Of a stretch of 33,220 bases of DNA, positions 17,697 through 25,283 are shown in pieces. Below the pieces are notes generated by a model. That model ran no database searches. It saw only the letters and a program-made list of their open reading frames with translations, and was not told the origin of the DNA. Both the position numbers and the translations under genes were made by a program. Position 1 is the stretch's first letter. Every line of letters begins with the position of its first letter. The stretch spans positions 1 through 33,220 of the forward strand of contig JAKBHH010000034.1 of NCBI GenBank assembly GCA_021836865.1, written 5' to 3'. Origin of the DNA: Acidobacteriota bacterium (GTDB lineage Bacteria; Acidobacteriota; Terriglobia; Terriglobales; Acidobacteriaceae).

Positions 17697-18401
17697 TTAC
17701 GAAACTCGTTCGATTGGCGGTGTCTCAGCATTGTGCTCCGGTAGCTGGTCGAGCAGGACCACATTCAGCAGGGACTTGTGCACCTGGATGCGCCCGTTGT
17801 AATCGATGAATCCCAGCGCGCGAAAGCGATTCATAAAGAAGCTGACGCGAGATCTAGTGGTGCCAATCATCTCGGCTAGAGTTTCCTGGGTAATGGGCGG
17901 AATGAAGGTATTGGGTTCGCCGGGCTGTCCAAACTCTGCCATCAAAAGCAGTATGCGCGCCAGACGCTTTTCACTCGAGTTGAAGAGCTGATCGACAAGA
18001 TCGGCTTGTATGCGCATGCTGCGGGCCAGAAGGAACCTCAGGAAGAGGTCAGAGAATTCATGCTCCTCGTGCATCACGCGGATCATCTCTGTTCGTCTGA
18101 TCTCCAGCGCGGTGCAGGCCGTGATGGATACAGCAGTGGATATGCGCAGGCCGGGCACTGTTGCGAGGCACTCTTCTCCGACAAAGTCGCCGGGGTAAAG
18201 AAGCGCGAGAGTGGCCTCTTTGCCGGCCTTTGACACGACGGTGAGCTTTGCCCTTCCCTTTTGGAGGTAAAACACAGAGCTTGCCGGATCACCTTGAGAA
18301 TAGAAAGGCTGCTTCTGCTTCACCGTGGTGATTCTTCGGCCAAGGCCCGCGTTCGCAAGAAAGACAGTAGGGTCAAATTTGGAATGGCCTGGATCACTCA
18401 T
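17697..18401 (-). CDS. Crp/Fnr-family transcriptional regulator
   Basis: A 234-residue protein with an N-terminal cyclic-nucleotide-binding beta-roll (about 20-140; the stretch YPGDFVGEECLA is the phosphate-cassette region). A long dimer helix follows, then a C-terminal winged helix (about 165-215) with recognition-helix pattern QETLAEMIGTTRSRVSFFMNRF. No N-terminal cysteine cluster is present, so it is not an oxygen-sensing Fnr. The cassette lacks the R-S/T pair of cAMP-binding Crp, so the ligand is unclear. It is convergent with the REC-zinc gene, with only 33 bp between the stops. Target genes cannot be deduced. Confidence 0.87.
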   Translation of the reverse strand: MSDPGHSKFDPTVFLANAGLGRRITTVKQKQPFYSQGDPASSVFYLQKGRAKLTVVSKAGKEATLALLYPGDFVGEECLATVPGLRISTAVSITACTALEIRRTEMIRVMHEEHEFSDLFLRFLLARSMRIQADLVDQLFNSSEKRLARILLLMAEFGQPGEPNTFIPPITQETLAEMIGTTRSRVSFFMNRFRALGFIDYNGRIQVHKSLLNVVLLDQLPEHNAETPPIERVS

Positions 18402-18419
18402 GAGGTTCCACCTTAGTTG

Positions 18420-18432
18420 TCAACGATGTTGA
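18420..18432. promoter_or_regulatory. Short inverted repeat before the Crp/Fnr gene
   Basis: TCAAC-GAT-GTTGA is a perfect 5-bp inverted repeat 19 bp upstream of the regulator start, where an autoregulatory operator would be expected. It is short enough to be chance. Confidence 0.25.
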
Positions 18433-18580
18433 TACGGATAATGGGCAGGGGTGCGACGATCAAAGAAAATGAAGGAACCACTTCCAATGCCCATGCTTAC
18501 ATGCAGCAATCGATTGGATTCCCATTGCGCCTTCCTCTGAAAGCCATGCCTGTCCCGTGACCTGCTGAACCTGCCGGGAA

Positions 18581-18596
18581 GCTACACTTTTGTAGC
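18581..18596. promoter_or_regulatory. Inverted repeat GCTACA-N4-TGTAGC
   Basis: A perfect 6-bp inverted repeat with a 4-bp spacer, about 180 bp upstream of the Crp/Fnr gene, in the 338-bp gap 18402-18739 that has no gene. It could be a dimer binding site or a small hairpin. Confidence 0.3.
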
Positions 18597-18661
18597 CTGC
18601 ACTGAGTGTGCGGGAGATCGAATAGTCTGGCTATCGGGGATGTTGCTAATTATCGGGTAGG

Positions 18662-18682
18662 TTGTCGGGTAAACCCCGACAA
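18662..18682 (-). terminator. Hairpin downstream of the Kai/two-component run
   Basis: TTGTCGGG (18662-18669) and CCCGACAA (18675-18682) form a perfect 8-bp stem with a 5-nt loop, 57 bp past the stop of the NarL-type regulator on its strand. No T-run follows. It is placed where the long minus-strand transcript should end. Confidence 0.45.
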
Positions 18683-18739
18683 GAGCGCCTTCGGTCGCGC
18701 ACGGTATCTGCAGGGCAGAGAATCTACCGGGAGAAATTC

Positions 18740-19444
18740 CTAATGCGCCGTGTCGCCGGGCTCATTTTCCAGCGCCTCTGGCGTGAGGAGTCCCATCTGC
18801 ACGGCAAAGCGAATCACATCGCTGCGCGTTCGCAGGCCGAGCTTCTGAGTAAAACGCGATCGATAGGTCTCGATTGTCTTCACGCCCACATAAATCTGCG
18901 TGGCAATTTCTGCGCTGGTGTAGCCGCGCGCCACGAGGCCAAGTACCTGCAATTCACGGCGGCTAAGGATATTGGCGGGGCGGGCGGAGCGAGTATTTGA
19001 ACCTGTCTTCGCGAGCACATTCTGGACCAGGGTGCCCGCCAGTCTGGGATCGATGAAGACTCCGCCGCGATGGACCGCACGGATGGCGGCAATCAGCTCC
19101 GCGTCCACCGCCCGCTTCAAAAGGTAGCCGGAGGCTCCGGCAGCCAATGCCGATCGTAAGTACGCGGAGTCGTCATGCATTGTGAGGATGAGCACCCGGA
19201 CTTCAGGGCAGTCTCGCATGATTGCATGCAGTGCCTTTATCCCTCCAACCCTGGGCATGGTCAGATCCAGCAACACTACGTCCGGTTTCGACTCGCGTGC
19301 GGTTTGAATCGCCGTCTCTCCATCGGAAGCTTCCGAGATCACCTCCATATCGGGCTGAGCACTGACCAGCATCCTGAGACCTGCGCGAAGAATCGCATGA
19401 TCATCCGCGATCATGACCCTGATCCTCTGTTTGCGCATTGCCAT
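18740..19444 (-). CDS. NarL/FixJ-family response regulator
   Basis: A 234-residue regulator. The receiver domain (about 7-125) has Asp14-Asp15, phospho-acceptor Asp60 in VVLLDLTMP, Thr in VLILTMHDD and Lys in GYLLKRA. The C-terminal LuxR-type helix-turn-helix (about 168-225) has SRRELQVLGLVARGYTSAEI and VKTIETYRSR. The start lies one base after the histidine kinase stop, so kinase and regulator are certainly co-transcribed and are almost surely a cognate pair. A second in-frame ATG two codons on (MRKQ) is possible. It is the last gene of the minus-strand run beginning with the radical SAM gene, and is likely the transcriptional output of the KaiBC module. Confidence 0.9.
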   Translation of the reverse strand: MAMRKQRIRVMIADDHAILRAGLRMLVSAQPDMEVISEASDGETAIQTARESKPDVVLLDLTMPRVGGIKALHAIMRDCPEVRVLILTMHDDSAYLRSALAAGASGYLLKRAVDAELIAAIRAVHRGGVFIDPRLAGTLVQNVLAKTGSNTRSARPANILSRRELQVLGLVARGYTSAEIATQIYVGVKTIETYRSRFTQKLGLRTRSDVIRFAVQMGLLTPEALENEPGDTAH

Positions 19445-19445
19445 G

Positions 19446-20765
19446 TCACGTGCTCCTTTGCTGCGCGAGGGGATTGAGCACCGAGTGAACGAGAGGTACT
19501 TGCACCAGCATCCTCGTTCCCTTGCGCTGAGCCGTGAATGTCATCGTTCCGCCCAGCAGAGCTGCCCTCTCCCGCATACTCTGAATCCCAAGCCGATGCG
19601 TGGAGACAGCCACAGCCTTTGCGTCAAAGCCACACCCGTCATCGATGACCTCTACCTCCAGGGCCGTCTCGGAACGAGTGAATTGAATTCTGACCTTCCT
19701 GGCTCCGGAATGCCTGGCAACGTTGGTCAGAGCTTCCTGGAGAATGCGATACAAGGCGATCTGGACCGCAGGCGGAAGGTTGCTGGAATCAAGATCATGG
19801 AGAACGAGATCCACCGCTATCTTGTGTGTGGTTTGGTATTCAGTAATGTATCTGCGCAACGCAACCCCCAGGCCATGGTCGTCGAGTACCGACGGATGAA
19901 GCCCGCGGGCGAGTCGGCCGACCTCGTCGATGGCCTGGGCGGCGATCTCTCTCAGCTGACGGCCGTGCGCTTTAACATCCGATAGCTTCCGGGTGTCCTC
20001 CAACGATCGCAGGCCGACGAGAAGGGCCGTCAGTAACTGCCCCGCTTCGTCGTGCAATTCGCGCGCAATCCTTCGCCGTTCCTCCTCCTGCGCTGCAAGT
20101 GTACGTTCCAGAAGGAGCCGATGTGTTGCTTCGGTTTGGGTGATCTCCTCAGCCTGCCTGCGTTTTTGCTCACTCAGGTCCGTGATCACCATGCCCAGGA
20201 CCTGCCCTTTGTATCCTTGAAGGCGGTTGAGCGACAAATAGACCGGAGTCAGAATTCCATCTGCGGGGCGCAGGTTGAATTCGCCCTTCGCGACCGTCCT
20301 TTGTGCTTTGTCCAGCAGAGCTTCAAATCTCTCGCGCTCTGCTTCGGCAACCAGGGACTGCACAACAGTTCCAGCGATCTTCCCTGGCGTCCTGCCCAGC
20401 AGTTCAGCAAACCTGCGATTGCAGTAAAGCACGGCGCCCGTGCGTGACAAAGTCGCTGCGCCCTCGCTCATCGCCTCCACCAACATTCGATAGTTGGGCT
20501 CGCCGCCCTTTAGAGCCACCAGCCGCACTCCCTGACGACCGGAAACCATCAAGGCATCCACTTCGCCCGACTGGATTGCGCGAAGCGTCTCTTCCGCACT
20601 CTTCAATCGCGCGTGGAGTTTTGCTTGCGAGTCCGGTGATGTGGAAGGCGACCGCTTGCTGGGAGAAGAGCTGTTGCCTTGCGGAGATTTTTCAGGCGCG
20701 ACAAATTTGCCGGGCAGAGCCTTTGGGAGGATTCGGCCATTGGAGTGTGCGCGCCTGTTGGCCAT
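19446..20765 (-). CDS. PAS-domain sensor histidine kinase, HisKA_3/NarX type
   Basis: A 439-residue soluble kinase without membrane segments. A basic, Ser-rich leader (1-47) is followed by the module SAEETLRAIQSGEVDALMV, which I associate with kinases encoded next to kaiBC. A PAS domain (about 93-200), a coiled coil (about 203-232), the HisKA_3 dimerisation domain with phospho-acceptor His238 in RRIARELHDEAGQ, and an HATPase domain follow. The ATPase has the N-box EALTNVARHS (344-353), the G1 box DDGCGF (375-380) and the G2 box GIQSMRERA. It starts 20 bp after kaiB and ends one base before the NarL-type regulator. Unlike cyanobacterial SasA it has no KaiB-like thioredoxin domain, so any Kai input would come by another contact, perhaps through the N-terminal module or PAS. 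Confidence 0.9.
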   Translation of the reverse strand: MANRRAHSNGRILPKALPGKFVAPEKSPQGNSSSPSKRSPSTSPDSQAKLHARLKSAEETLRAIQSGEVDALMVSGRQGVRLVALKGGEPNYRMLVEAMSEGAATLSRTGAVLYCNRRFAELLGRTPGKIAGTVVQSLVAEAERERFEALLDKAQRTVAKGEFNLRPADGILTPVYLSLNRLQGYKGQVLGMVITDLSEQKRRQAEEITQTEATHRLLLERTLAAQEEERRRIARELHDEAGQLLTALLVGLRSLEDTRKLSDVKAHGRQLREIAAQAIDEVGRLARGLHPSVLDDHGLGVALRRYITEYQTTHKIAVDLVLHDLDSSNLPPAVQIALYRILQEALTNVARHSGARKVRIQFTRSETALEVEVIDDGCGFDAKAVAVSTHRLGIQSMRERAALLGGTMTFTAQRKGTRMLVQVPLVHSVLNPLAQQRST

Positions 20766-20785
20766 ACGGGGTTTTCGCTTTCACG

Positions 20786-21160
20786 TCAGAGTACGGGTTG
20801 AAGATCCAACCCCACAATGACGCTCTCGGTCTTTGACAGGTTGCCAATGATCTTCTTGACGGGGGGCGGGAGCCTTCGCACCAGAGTTGGAATGGCGATG
20901 ATCTGATCGCCCTTGGCCAGTTGCGGCTTCTCGAGCAAGTCAACCACCTCGATGCGGTACTTGCCCTTCAGCTTATCCTCACACAGCTTTTTAAGGTTGG
21001 CGACTGCGGTGATCGAATTCGGTGTTTGGCCCGCGATGTAAAGCCGCAAGATGAAAAAGTCGCTCCGGCTGGTCCTGTCTGGGCGCTTCTTTGCTGGACG
21101 CTTCTTGGCTGCGCTCTTCTTCATGCCGGAGGACTTCTTCGTCTCTGTGTTTGCCTTCAT
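20786..21160 (-). CDS. kaiB: KaiB-family protein with a lysine-rich N-terminal extension
   Basis: The thioredoxin-like KaiB core spans about residues 35-122: [20 protein letters not shown], then [15 protein letters not shown], then [20 protein letters not shown]. All are hallmark segments, including the cis-Pro region (PTL) and the PPP turn. I take the start at 21160 (MKANTETKK); a GTG at 21196 would add 12 residues. The first ~34 residues are a Lys/Arg-rich, disordered tail absent from the ~100-aa cyanobacterial KaiB; it may bind nucleic acid or an acidic partner. The gene follows kaiC by 57 bp and precedes the kinase by 20 bp. By family knowledge KaiB binds the CI ring of KaiC in its fold-switched state. 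Confidence 0.9.
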   Translation of the reverse strand: MKANTETKKSSGMKKSAAKKRPAKKRPDRTSRSDFFILRLYIAGQTPNSITAVANLKKLCEDKLKGKYRIEVVDLLEKPQLAKGDQIIAIPTLVRRLPPPVKKIIGNLSKTESVIVGLDLQPVL

Positions 21161-21217
21161 GTCGTTGTACCAACTCCTGCTCAAGCGGAAAATCACGCGA
21201 CTTGGCCGCGCGAAATG

Positions 21218-22690
21218 TTATTGACCGGCAACGTGTGTGGCTACCGTATGATCTTTCAGGACGATGCCCAATTCGAGGCCGCTCTTACTCACAATCAGCT
21301 CACGAACCTCGCGGGAATGCTCCATGCCGCGAGATTTCAGGATGTAAAGCTCCCGCCGTGGCCGCCCATTGGGCTTGCTGTCCCGCAATACCACCCAGGT
21401 GTCCATCAGCGAAGAAACGGCCGCCGCAGTTTTCTCCTGGGGATCTCCGGCAAAGGTCAAATTTGTGAATATGGATGTGACCTGTTCCACCTTCAAAAAA
21501 TCGACCAGGCGGACGAGCATCGATTTAACGTCATAACTGCCCGTTGCCGAAACCAGGTTTGTAATCGGGTCGATGACCACGACGCTCGGGCGAAGCCGAG
21601 AGATTAATTTATGAATGACAGCCAGGTGCCCTTCAAGGCCGGTACTGGTTGGGCGCATCGCGTTGAAGTGCAATAGCCTCTTTTTGACCCACCGCTCCAA
21701 ATCAAGACCCACGGAGCGCATGTTGCGGAGAATCTGGCTGGGAGACTCTTCAAAAGTAAAATACAGGCAAAGTTCGCCGCGCGCGCAGGCGGCGCTGGCG
21801 AAATTTGCCGCCAGGCTGGATTTTCCGGTTCCCGCCGTGCCGGTTACCAGCACACTGCTGCCGCGGAAAAATCCCTTGCCTTCCATCATCTGATCCATTG
21901 CGGGAATCCCGGTTGAAACGCGATCCGTGCGAGCTTCATGAGTGAGTGCGAGAGAGGTAATGGGCACAACCGAGATGCCGTCCTCATCAATGAGGAAAGG
22001 ATATTCATCGGTACCGTGCGAAGTGCCCCGGTACTTAACGACGCGCAGCCGCCGGGTGGAAATCTGTTCCGTTACCCGGTGATCCAGTGCAATGACGCAG
22101 TCGGCGATGTATTCCTCGAGCCCGTGGCGGGTCAATGTGTTGATTCCAGCTTCCGCGGTCACAATCGCGGTTAGATGGTGGTCTTCCAGCCAACGGAACA
22201 GCCGCTGCAGCTCTGAACGCAGGATTGCTGTATCCGCGACGCCCGCAAAAAGCGCCTGAACGCTATCCAGAACAACGCGCTTTGCCTTGATCGTTTTTAC
22301 CGCATGGCCCAAACGGATAAAGAGGCCATCGAGGTTGTACTCTCCAGACTCGGTAATCTGGCTCCGCTCAATGAAAACGTAATCGATCAGCAGCTTCTTG
22401 CGCTTGGTAAGGTCATGCAGATCAAAACCCAGGGATGTGACGTTTGCGGCCAGCTTTTCCTCAGTTTCCTCGAAATTCATGCATACGCCGGGCTCGTTAT
22501 ATTGAACTGCACCGTTCACGAGAAATTGCATCGCGAGTAAACTCTTGCCGCAGCCCGCTTTGCCGCACACCAGCGACACCCGACCTTTGGGCAGGCCACC
22601 ATCTGTGACTTCATCCAGTCCCTGGATTCCTGTCGGGGCCTTGGCGAGTTGGTGGCGAGCAACTTTTTGAACTGACTTGGCGCGGGGCAT
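21218..22690 (-). CDS. kaiC: KaiC, double-domain RecA-like ATPase/autokinase
   Basis: The start at 22690 (MPRAKSVQ) is set by CAGGAG eight bases upstream; the frame is open to 22786 without such a site. The 490-aa protein has both KaiC domains. CI has Walker A GKAGCGKS (43-50), catalytic Glu pair 74-75 and Walker B VVLDS (139-143). CII has Walker A GTAGTGKS (284-291), Glu pair 314-315 and Walker B VVVID (370-374). In CII the stretch T421-AAAV-S426-S427-LMDT aligns with Synechococcus T426, S431 and T432, so both phosphosites are kept, with Ser in place of Thr432. No kaiA is present, as usual outside cyanobacteria. The C-terminal tail is short and lacks the cyanobacterial KaiA-binding segment, as far as I can judge. 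It is the first Kai gene of an apparent operon. Confidence 0.93.
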   Translation of the reverse strand: MPRAKSVQKVARHQLAKAPTGIQGLDEVTDGGLPKGRVSLVCGKAGCGKSLLAMQFLVNGAVQYNEPGVCMNFEETEEKLAANVTSLGFDLHDLTKRKKLLIDYVFIERSQITESGEYNLDGLFIRLGHAVKTIKAKRVVLDSVQALFAGVADTAILRSELQRLFRWLEDHHLTAIVTAEAGINTLTRHGLEEYIADCVIALDHRVTEQISTRRLRVVKYRGTSHGTDEYPFLIDEDGISVVPITSLALTHEARTDRVSTGIPAMDQMMEGKGFFRGSSVLVTGTAGTGKSSLAANFASAACARGELCLYFTFEESPSQILRNMRSVGLDLERWVKKRLLHFNAMRPTSTGLEGHLAVIHKLISRLRPSVVVIDPITNLVSATGSYDVKSMLVRLVDFLKVEQVTSIFTNLTFAGDPQEKTAAAVSSLMDTWVVLRDSKPNGRPRRELYILKSRGMEHSREVRELIVSKSGLELGIVLKDHTVATHVAGQ

Positions 22691-22746
22691 AGTGAGACTC
22701 CTGAGGTTCAGGCGGGCGGGTTCGGACGTGAGACTGTCAATGTGAC

Positions 22747-23097
22747 CTAGGACCTGTTCACAGTGCCAGGGCGGATAGCGTTGCAAGCGAACATGGGGTC
22801 AGACGAAGCCGAGCCCGAAGGCTGTGGCAGGTCCACCGTCAAGGGCGAGAATGAAGGATGTCCCCATGCTCGCTTCCAACCCGAAGGGCCGGGAACAATT
22901 TTCCCGATTTCTGCGTCGATCGTCGCCAGCAGACAACCGGTATGCGTCACTCCTCGCTCCTTGAACTCGAAAAACTTGGCTCCTGGCGCCACCGCCCTGA
23001 TGGTGTGAACTGGCCCTAGTATGAGGGCTCGCTCTTCCCCACTGCAAATGCGGCATTTGCCCACTGCCAGGCGAAGAATCTCTCCTTGCTCTGACAT
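22747..23097 (-). CDS. Small protein with a CxxC pair, function unknown
   Basis: A 116-residue frame between the radical SAM gene (48 bp away) and kaiC (56 bp away), on the same strand. Its first part reads as a plausible folded protein: KCRICSGEE (a CxxC pair), ILGPVHTIR, AKFFEFKERGVTHTGCLLAT and EIGKIVPGPSG. The C-terminal third is Pro/Ser-rich. No good ribosome site precedes the ATG at 23097; AAGGAG occurs just inside the frame, so a GTG some 11 codons on could be the real start. I do not recognise a family. A single cysteine pair and a third Cys could bind metal or be redox-active. Confidence 0.45.
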   Translation of the reverse strand: MSEQGEILRLAVGKCRICSGEERALILGPVHTIRAVAPGAKFFEFKERGVTHTGCLLATIDAEIGKIVPGPSGWKRAWGHPSFSPLTVDLPQPSGSASSDPMFACNAIRPGTVNRS

Positions 23098-23145
23098 GAA
23101 AAATATCGCTCACCCCGGCGGCTATCCGATTCGTTCAGTTTCGCT

Positions 23146-24687
23146 CTATGAATTTGTTGATAACTCGCCGCCATGGAGCGAATACTCGCAATGTTCCTTA
23201 GGCAGCTTCTGCGTCATTACCTGAAAGTGATAACCCATTACCGCCAGGGTCATGGCAGAACCGAAGCAACGGTGATAGCGGGTGACCGCGGCCAGCAGGA
23301 ATTTCCAATAACTCCAGCGCTGCGGGCCAAAGAGCCCCTGGCGAATGATGGAGGTGACAAATGCGCGCACGTTGGCGCGGGTCATCCATCGCTGCCTGGA
23401 CACGCGCTCGCCGGGTCGCGGCTGCGTGCGGCTCAGGTAAAGTTTGACGCGGTCATAATAGGCCTCGCACGAATAGATTCGCCTGAGCACCGAGCGATAG
23501 CCTTCCACCAGTCGCGTCGCGTCCATGCGGGGAAGAAAATTGAGCCTGTCACTCGTGTTGTCACCGTGGCCCGCATCCAGAATTCTGCCTTCTCGCCACA
23601 AGCGCCGAAAAAGTTGCGTTCCGGGCATGGCCTGAAGAAGCCCTACCATGGCAATGGGGATCCCGCTGTCCTGAATGAAATCGACCATGCGGTCGAAGAT
23701 ATCCTCGCGGTCTGTGTCGAAACCCAGAATGAAGCCGCCCATGACCTGCATGCCATATCGTTGGATGATGGCTACACTTTCGAGCAGGCTGCGGCGCGTG
23801 TTCTGGAGTTTGTTGCTGGCGACCAGGCCCGACTCGTCGGGAGTCTCGATGCCCAGAAAGACCGAGACGAAACCGGCGTCTTTCATCAGTTGCATCAACT
23901 CCGGATCGTCGGCCAGGTTCAGGGAAGCCTCTGTATTGAAGTCGAAGCTGGTTTTGTATTGGCTTCGCCATTGGGCCAACGCGGTGCATAGCTCCTTGGC
24001 GCGCGCTTTGTTGCCGATGAAGTTGTCATCGACGATAAACACGGCTTCGCGCCAGCCGGCGGCTCGCAACTGGTCTAGTTCAGCCAGCACCTGCGCCACG
24101 GCCTTGGTGCGCGGGCGCCGGCCGTAGATCTCGATGATGTCGCAGAATTCGCAGTTGAAGGGACATCCGCGCGAGTATTGCACGGCCATGGTCGAGTAGC
24201 GGCGCATTTTAATCAGGCTCAAGTCGGGCAACGGGCTGGTTTCCATCGCGGGCCGCTCGGACGCCTGATAGATTGGCTCGGCCACGCCCTGCTCCAGATC
24301 CCGCGCCAGGTCGGCAATCAGGCTTTCAGCCTCGCCAATCACGACGTGGTCCGCCCTCAGTTGCTCCGCCGGAATGCTGCTGGCAATAGGCCCGCCCACA
24401 ACGGTGCGCAGGCCGCGCGCCCGGCAACGGTCCACAAGGGCCACCAGGGACTCGCGCTGGATGTGCATGCCGCTCAGGAGTACCACGTCGGCCCAGTCCA
24501 GGTCACGGTCGCGCAGCCGCTCCACGTTGGTGTCCACCAGGCGCTTGCTCCACGACTTCGGCAACAATGCCGCTACCGTCATCAGCCCGAGCGGAGGCTG
24601 CGCAGCTCGCTTGCCCAGAAACTTGAGCGCATGCTTGAAGCTCCAGTAGGTCTCGGAAAACTCCGGATAGATCAACAGGGCATTCAT
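23146..24687 (-). CDS. B12-binding radical SAM protein with DUF4070 (HpnP-like family)
   Basis: A 513-residue enzyme with GGAGAGG before its ATG. Residues 1-140 resemble the cobalamin-binding Rossmann domain: YPEFSETYWSFKHALKF, PPLGLMTVAALLP, then SGM and VVGGPIASS. The radical SAM domain starts at about 165 with YSRGCPFNCEFCDIIEIYGR, giving the CxxxCxxC 4Fe-4S cluster. It continues with FIVDDNFIGNK, FNTEASLNLADDPELM, FLGIETPDE and GGFILGFDTD. The C-terminal part (about 365-500) matches the DUF4070 layout. The family includes the hopanoid C-2 methylase HpnP, but also many uncharacterised members, and this N-terminus looks closer to the latter. It probably methylates or otherwise modifies a lipid or similar substrate. 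It begins the minus-strand run that leads into the Kai genes. Confidence 0.85.
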   Translation of the reverse strand: MNALLIYPEFSETYWSFKHALKFLGKRAAQPPLGLMTVAALLPKSWSKRLVDTNVERLRDRDLDWADVVLLSGMHIQRESLVALVDRCRARGLRTVVGGPIASSIPAEQLRADHVVIGEAESLIADLARDLEQGVAEPIYQASERPAMETSPLPDLSLIKMRRYSTMAVQYSRGCPFNCEFCDIIEIYGRRPRTKAVAQVLAELDQLRAAGWREAVFIVDDNFIGNKARAKELCTALAQWRSQYKTSFDFNTEASLNLADDPELMQLMKDAGFVSVFLGIETPDESGLVASNKLQNTRRSLLESVAIIQRYGMQVMGGFILGFDTDREDIFDRMVDFIQDSGIPIAMVGLLQAMPGTQLFRRLWREGRILDAGHGDNTSDRLNFLPRMDATRLVEGYRSVLRRIYSCEAYYDRVKLYLSRTQPRPGERVSRQRWMTRANVRAFVTSIIRQGLFGPQRWSYWKFLLAAVTRYHRCFGSAMTLAVMGYHFQVMTQKLPKEHCEYSLHGGELSTNS

Positions 24688-25053
24688 GGGTTACCTCTCC
24701 GGCAAGAAGTTCGATTCGCGAGCATCACTCTTCACGCACCGGGTTTGACGGGCGCATGAAGCACGTAGAAAGCAGGGGCGGGCACACTCCTCTAACATAC
24801 GTTCCCGCATTTTTCGGGGGAAGAATGGTCAAAATGGATCACATTCAGGGAAATGCGCGCAGGCTTCCATCGATTCCTGCAGAAGCAGGACGGAGCCTCT
24901 TCTGCCCGCCATACTCCGGTTCCGATTGCAGTCTGGCAGCCGGCATGGATGATTCCATCAGCTCGCCCTTACCGGGACCCAATGCCAAGCGAGCCTGTGA
25001 GCGCTAGCGATGGATGTCTTCCATCTGCCAGACTGTCCCCGGGCCGTCCTACT
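24688..25053. other. Intergenic stretch upstream of the radical SAM gene
   Basis: About 366 bp that must hold the promoter of the radical SAM/Kai run. An 83-codon plus-strand frame (24756-25007) lacks a ribosome site and motifs. I found no convincing -35/-10 pair or large inverted repeat. Confidence 0.4.
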
Positions 25054-25203
25054 TTAGAGCGCTCTTCTGCGGCCACTCACCAGGTTGAAAATCAGGATGA
25101 TTACAGCGAGCACCAGGAGGAGATGAATGAGGCCTCCAGCCACGTGGAAGCTGAAGCCTAATAGCCACAAAACCAAAACGACCACAAAGAGTGTCCAGAG
25201 CAT
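25054..25203 (-). CDS. 49-aa membrane protein, lmo0937/DUF5670-like
   Basis: ATG at 25203 with GAAAGGGTG upstream, TAA at 25054-25056. The translation begins MLWTLFVVVLVLWLLGF, has a short linker with HVAGGLIH, a second helix LLLVLAVIILIFNLV and ends SGRRRAL. This two-helix layout with MLWT at the start, GG-IH in the middle and NL-SGRR at the end is the lmo0937 family pattern. These proteins are widespread, often near stress genes, and have no known function. It follows the SYLF gene on the same strand, 80 bp away. Confidence 0.87.
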   Translation of the reverse strand: MLWTLFVVVLVLWLLGFSFHVAGGLIHLLLVLAVIILIFNLVSGRRRAL

Positions 25204-25226
25204 ATGCACCCTTTCTCAACATTGTT

Positions 25227-25260
25227 GGCGCCCGAGATTTGAATCCTTATCAAGGGCGCC
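25227..25260 (-). promoter_or_regulatory. Hairpin between the SYLF gene and the small membrane protein gene
   Basis: GGCGCCC (25227-25233) and GGGCGCC (25254-25260) form a perfect 7-bp stem with a 20-nt loop in the 80-bp gap. There is no T-run, so it could attenuate read-through from the SYLF gene or shield an RNA end. On the minus strand the sequence looks a little like a tRNA 3' end but cannot form a tRNA. Confidence 0.4.
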
Positions 25261-25283
25261 GTCCATGCGGTTACAACCATCTG

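Noticed and set aside
23146-24687. Naming the radical SAM gene hpnP
   Set aside because: The family fits, but the N-terminal region is closer to uncharacterised relatives, so the specific name is not justified without a tree.
25225-25262. tRNA 3'-end-like sequence (TTCAAATC loop and a GGGCGCC arm on the minus strand)
   Set aside because: The T-stem does not pair and no D-arm or anticodon arm lies upstream. It is better read as a simple inverted repeat.
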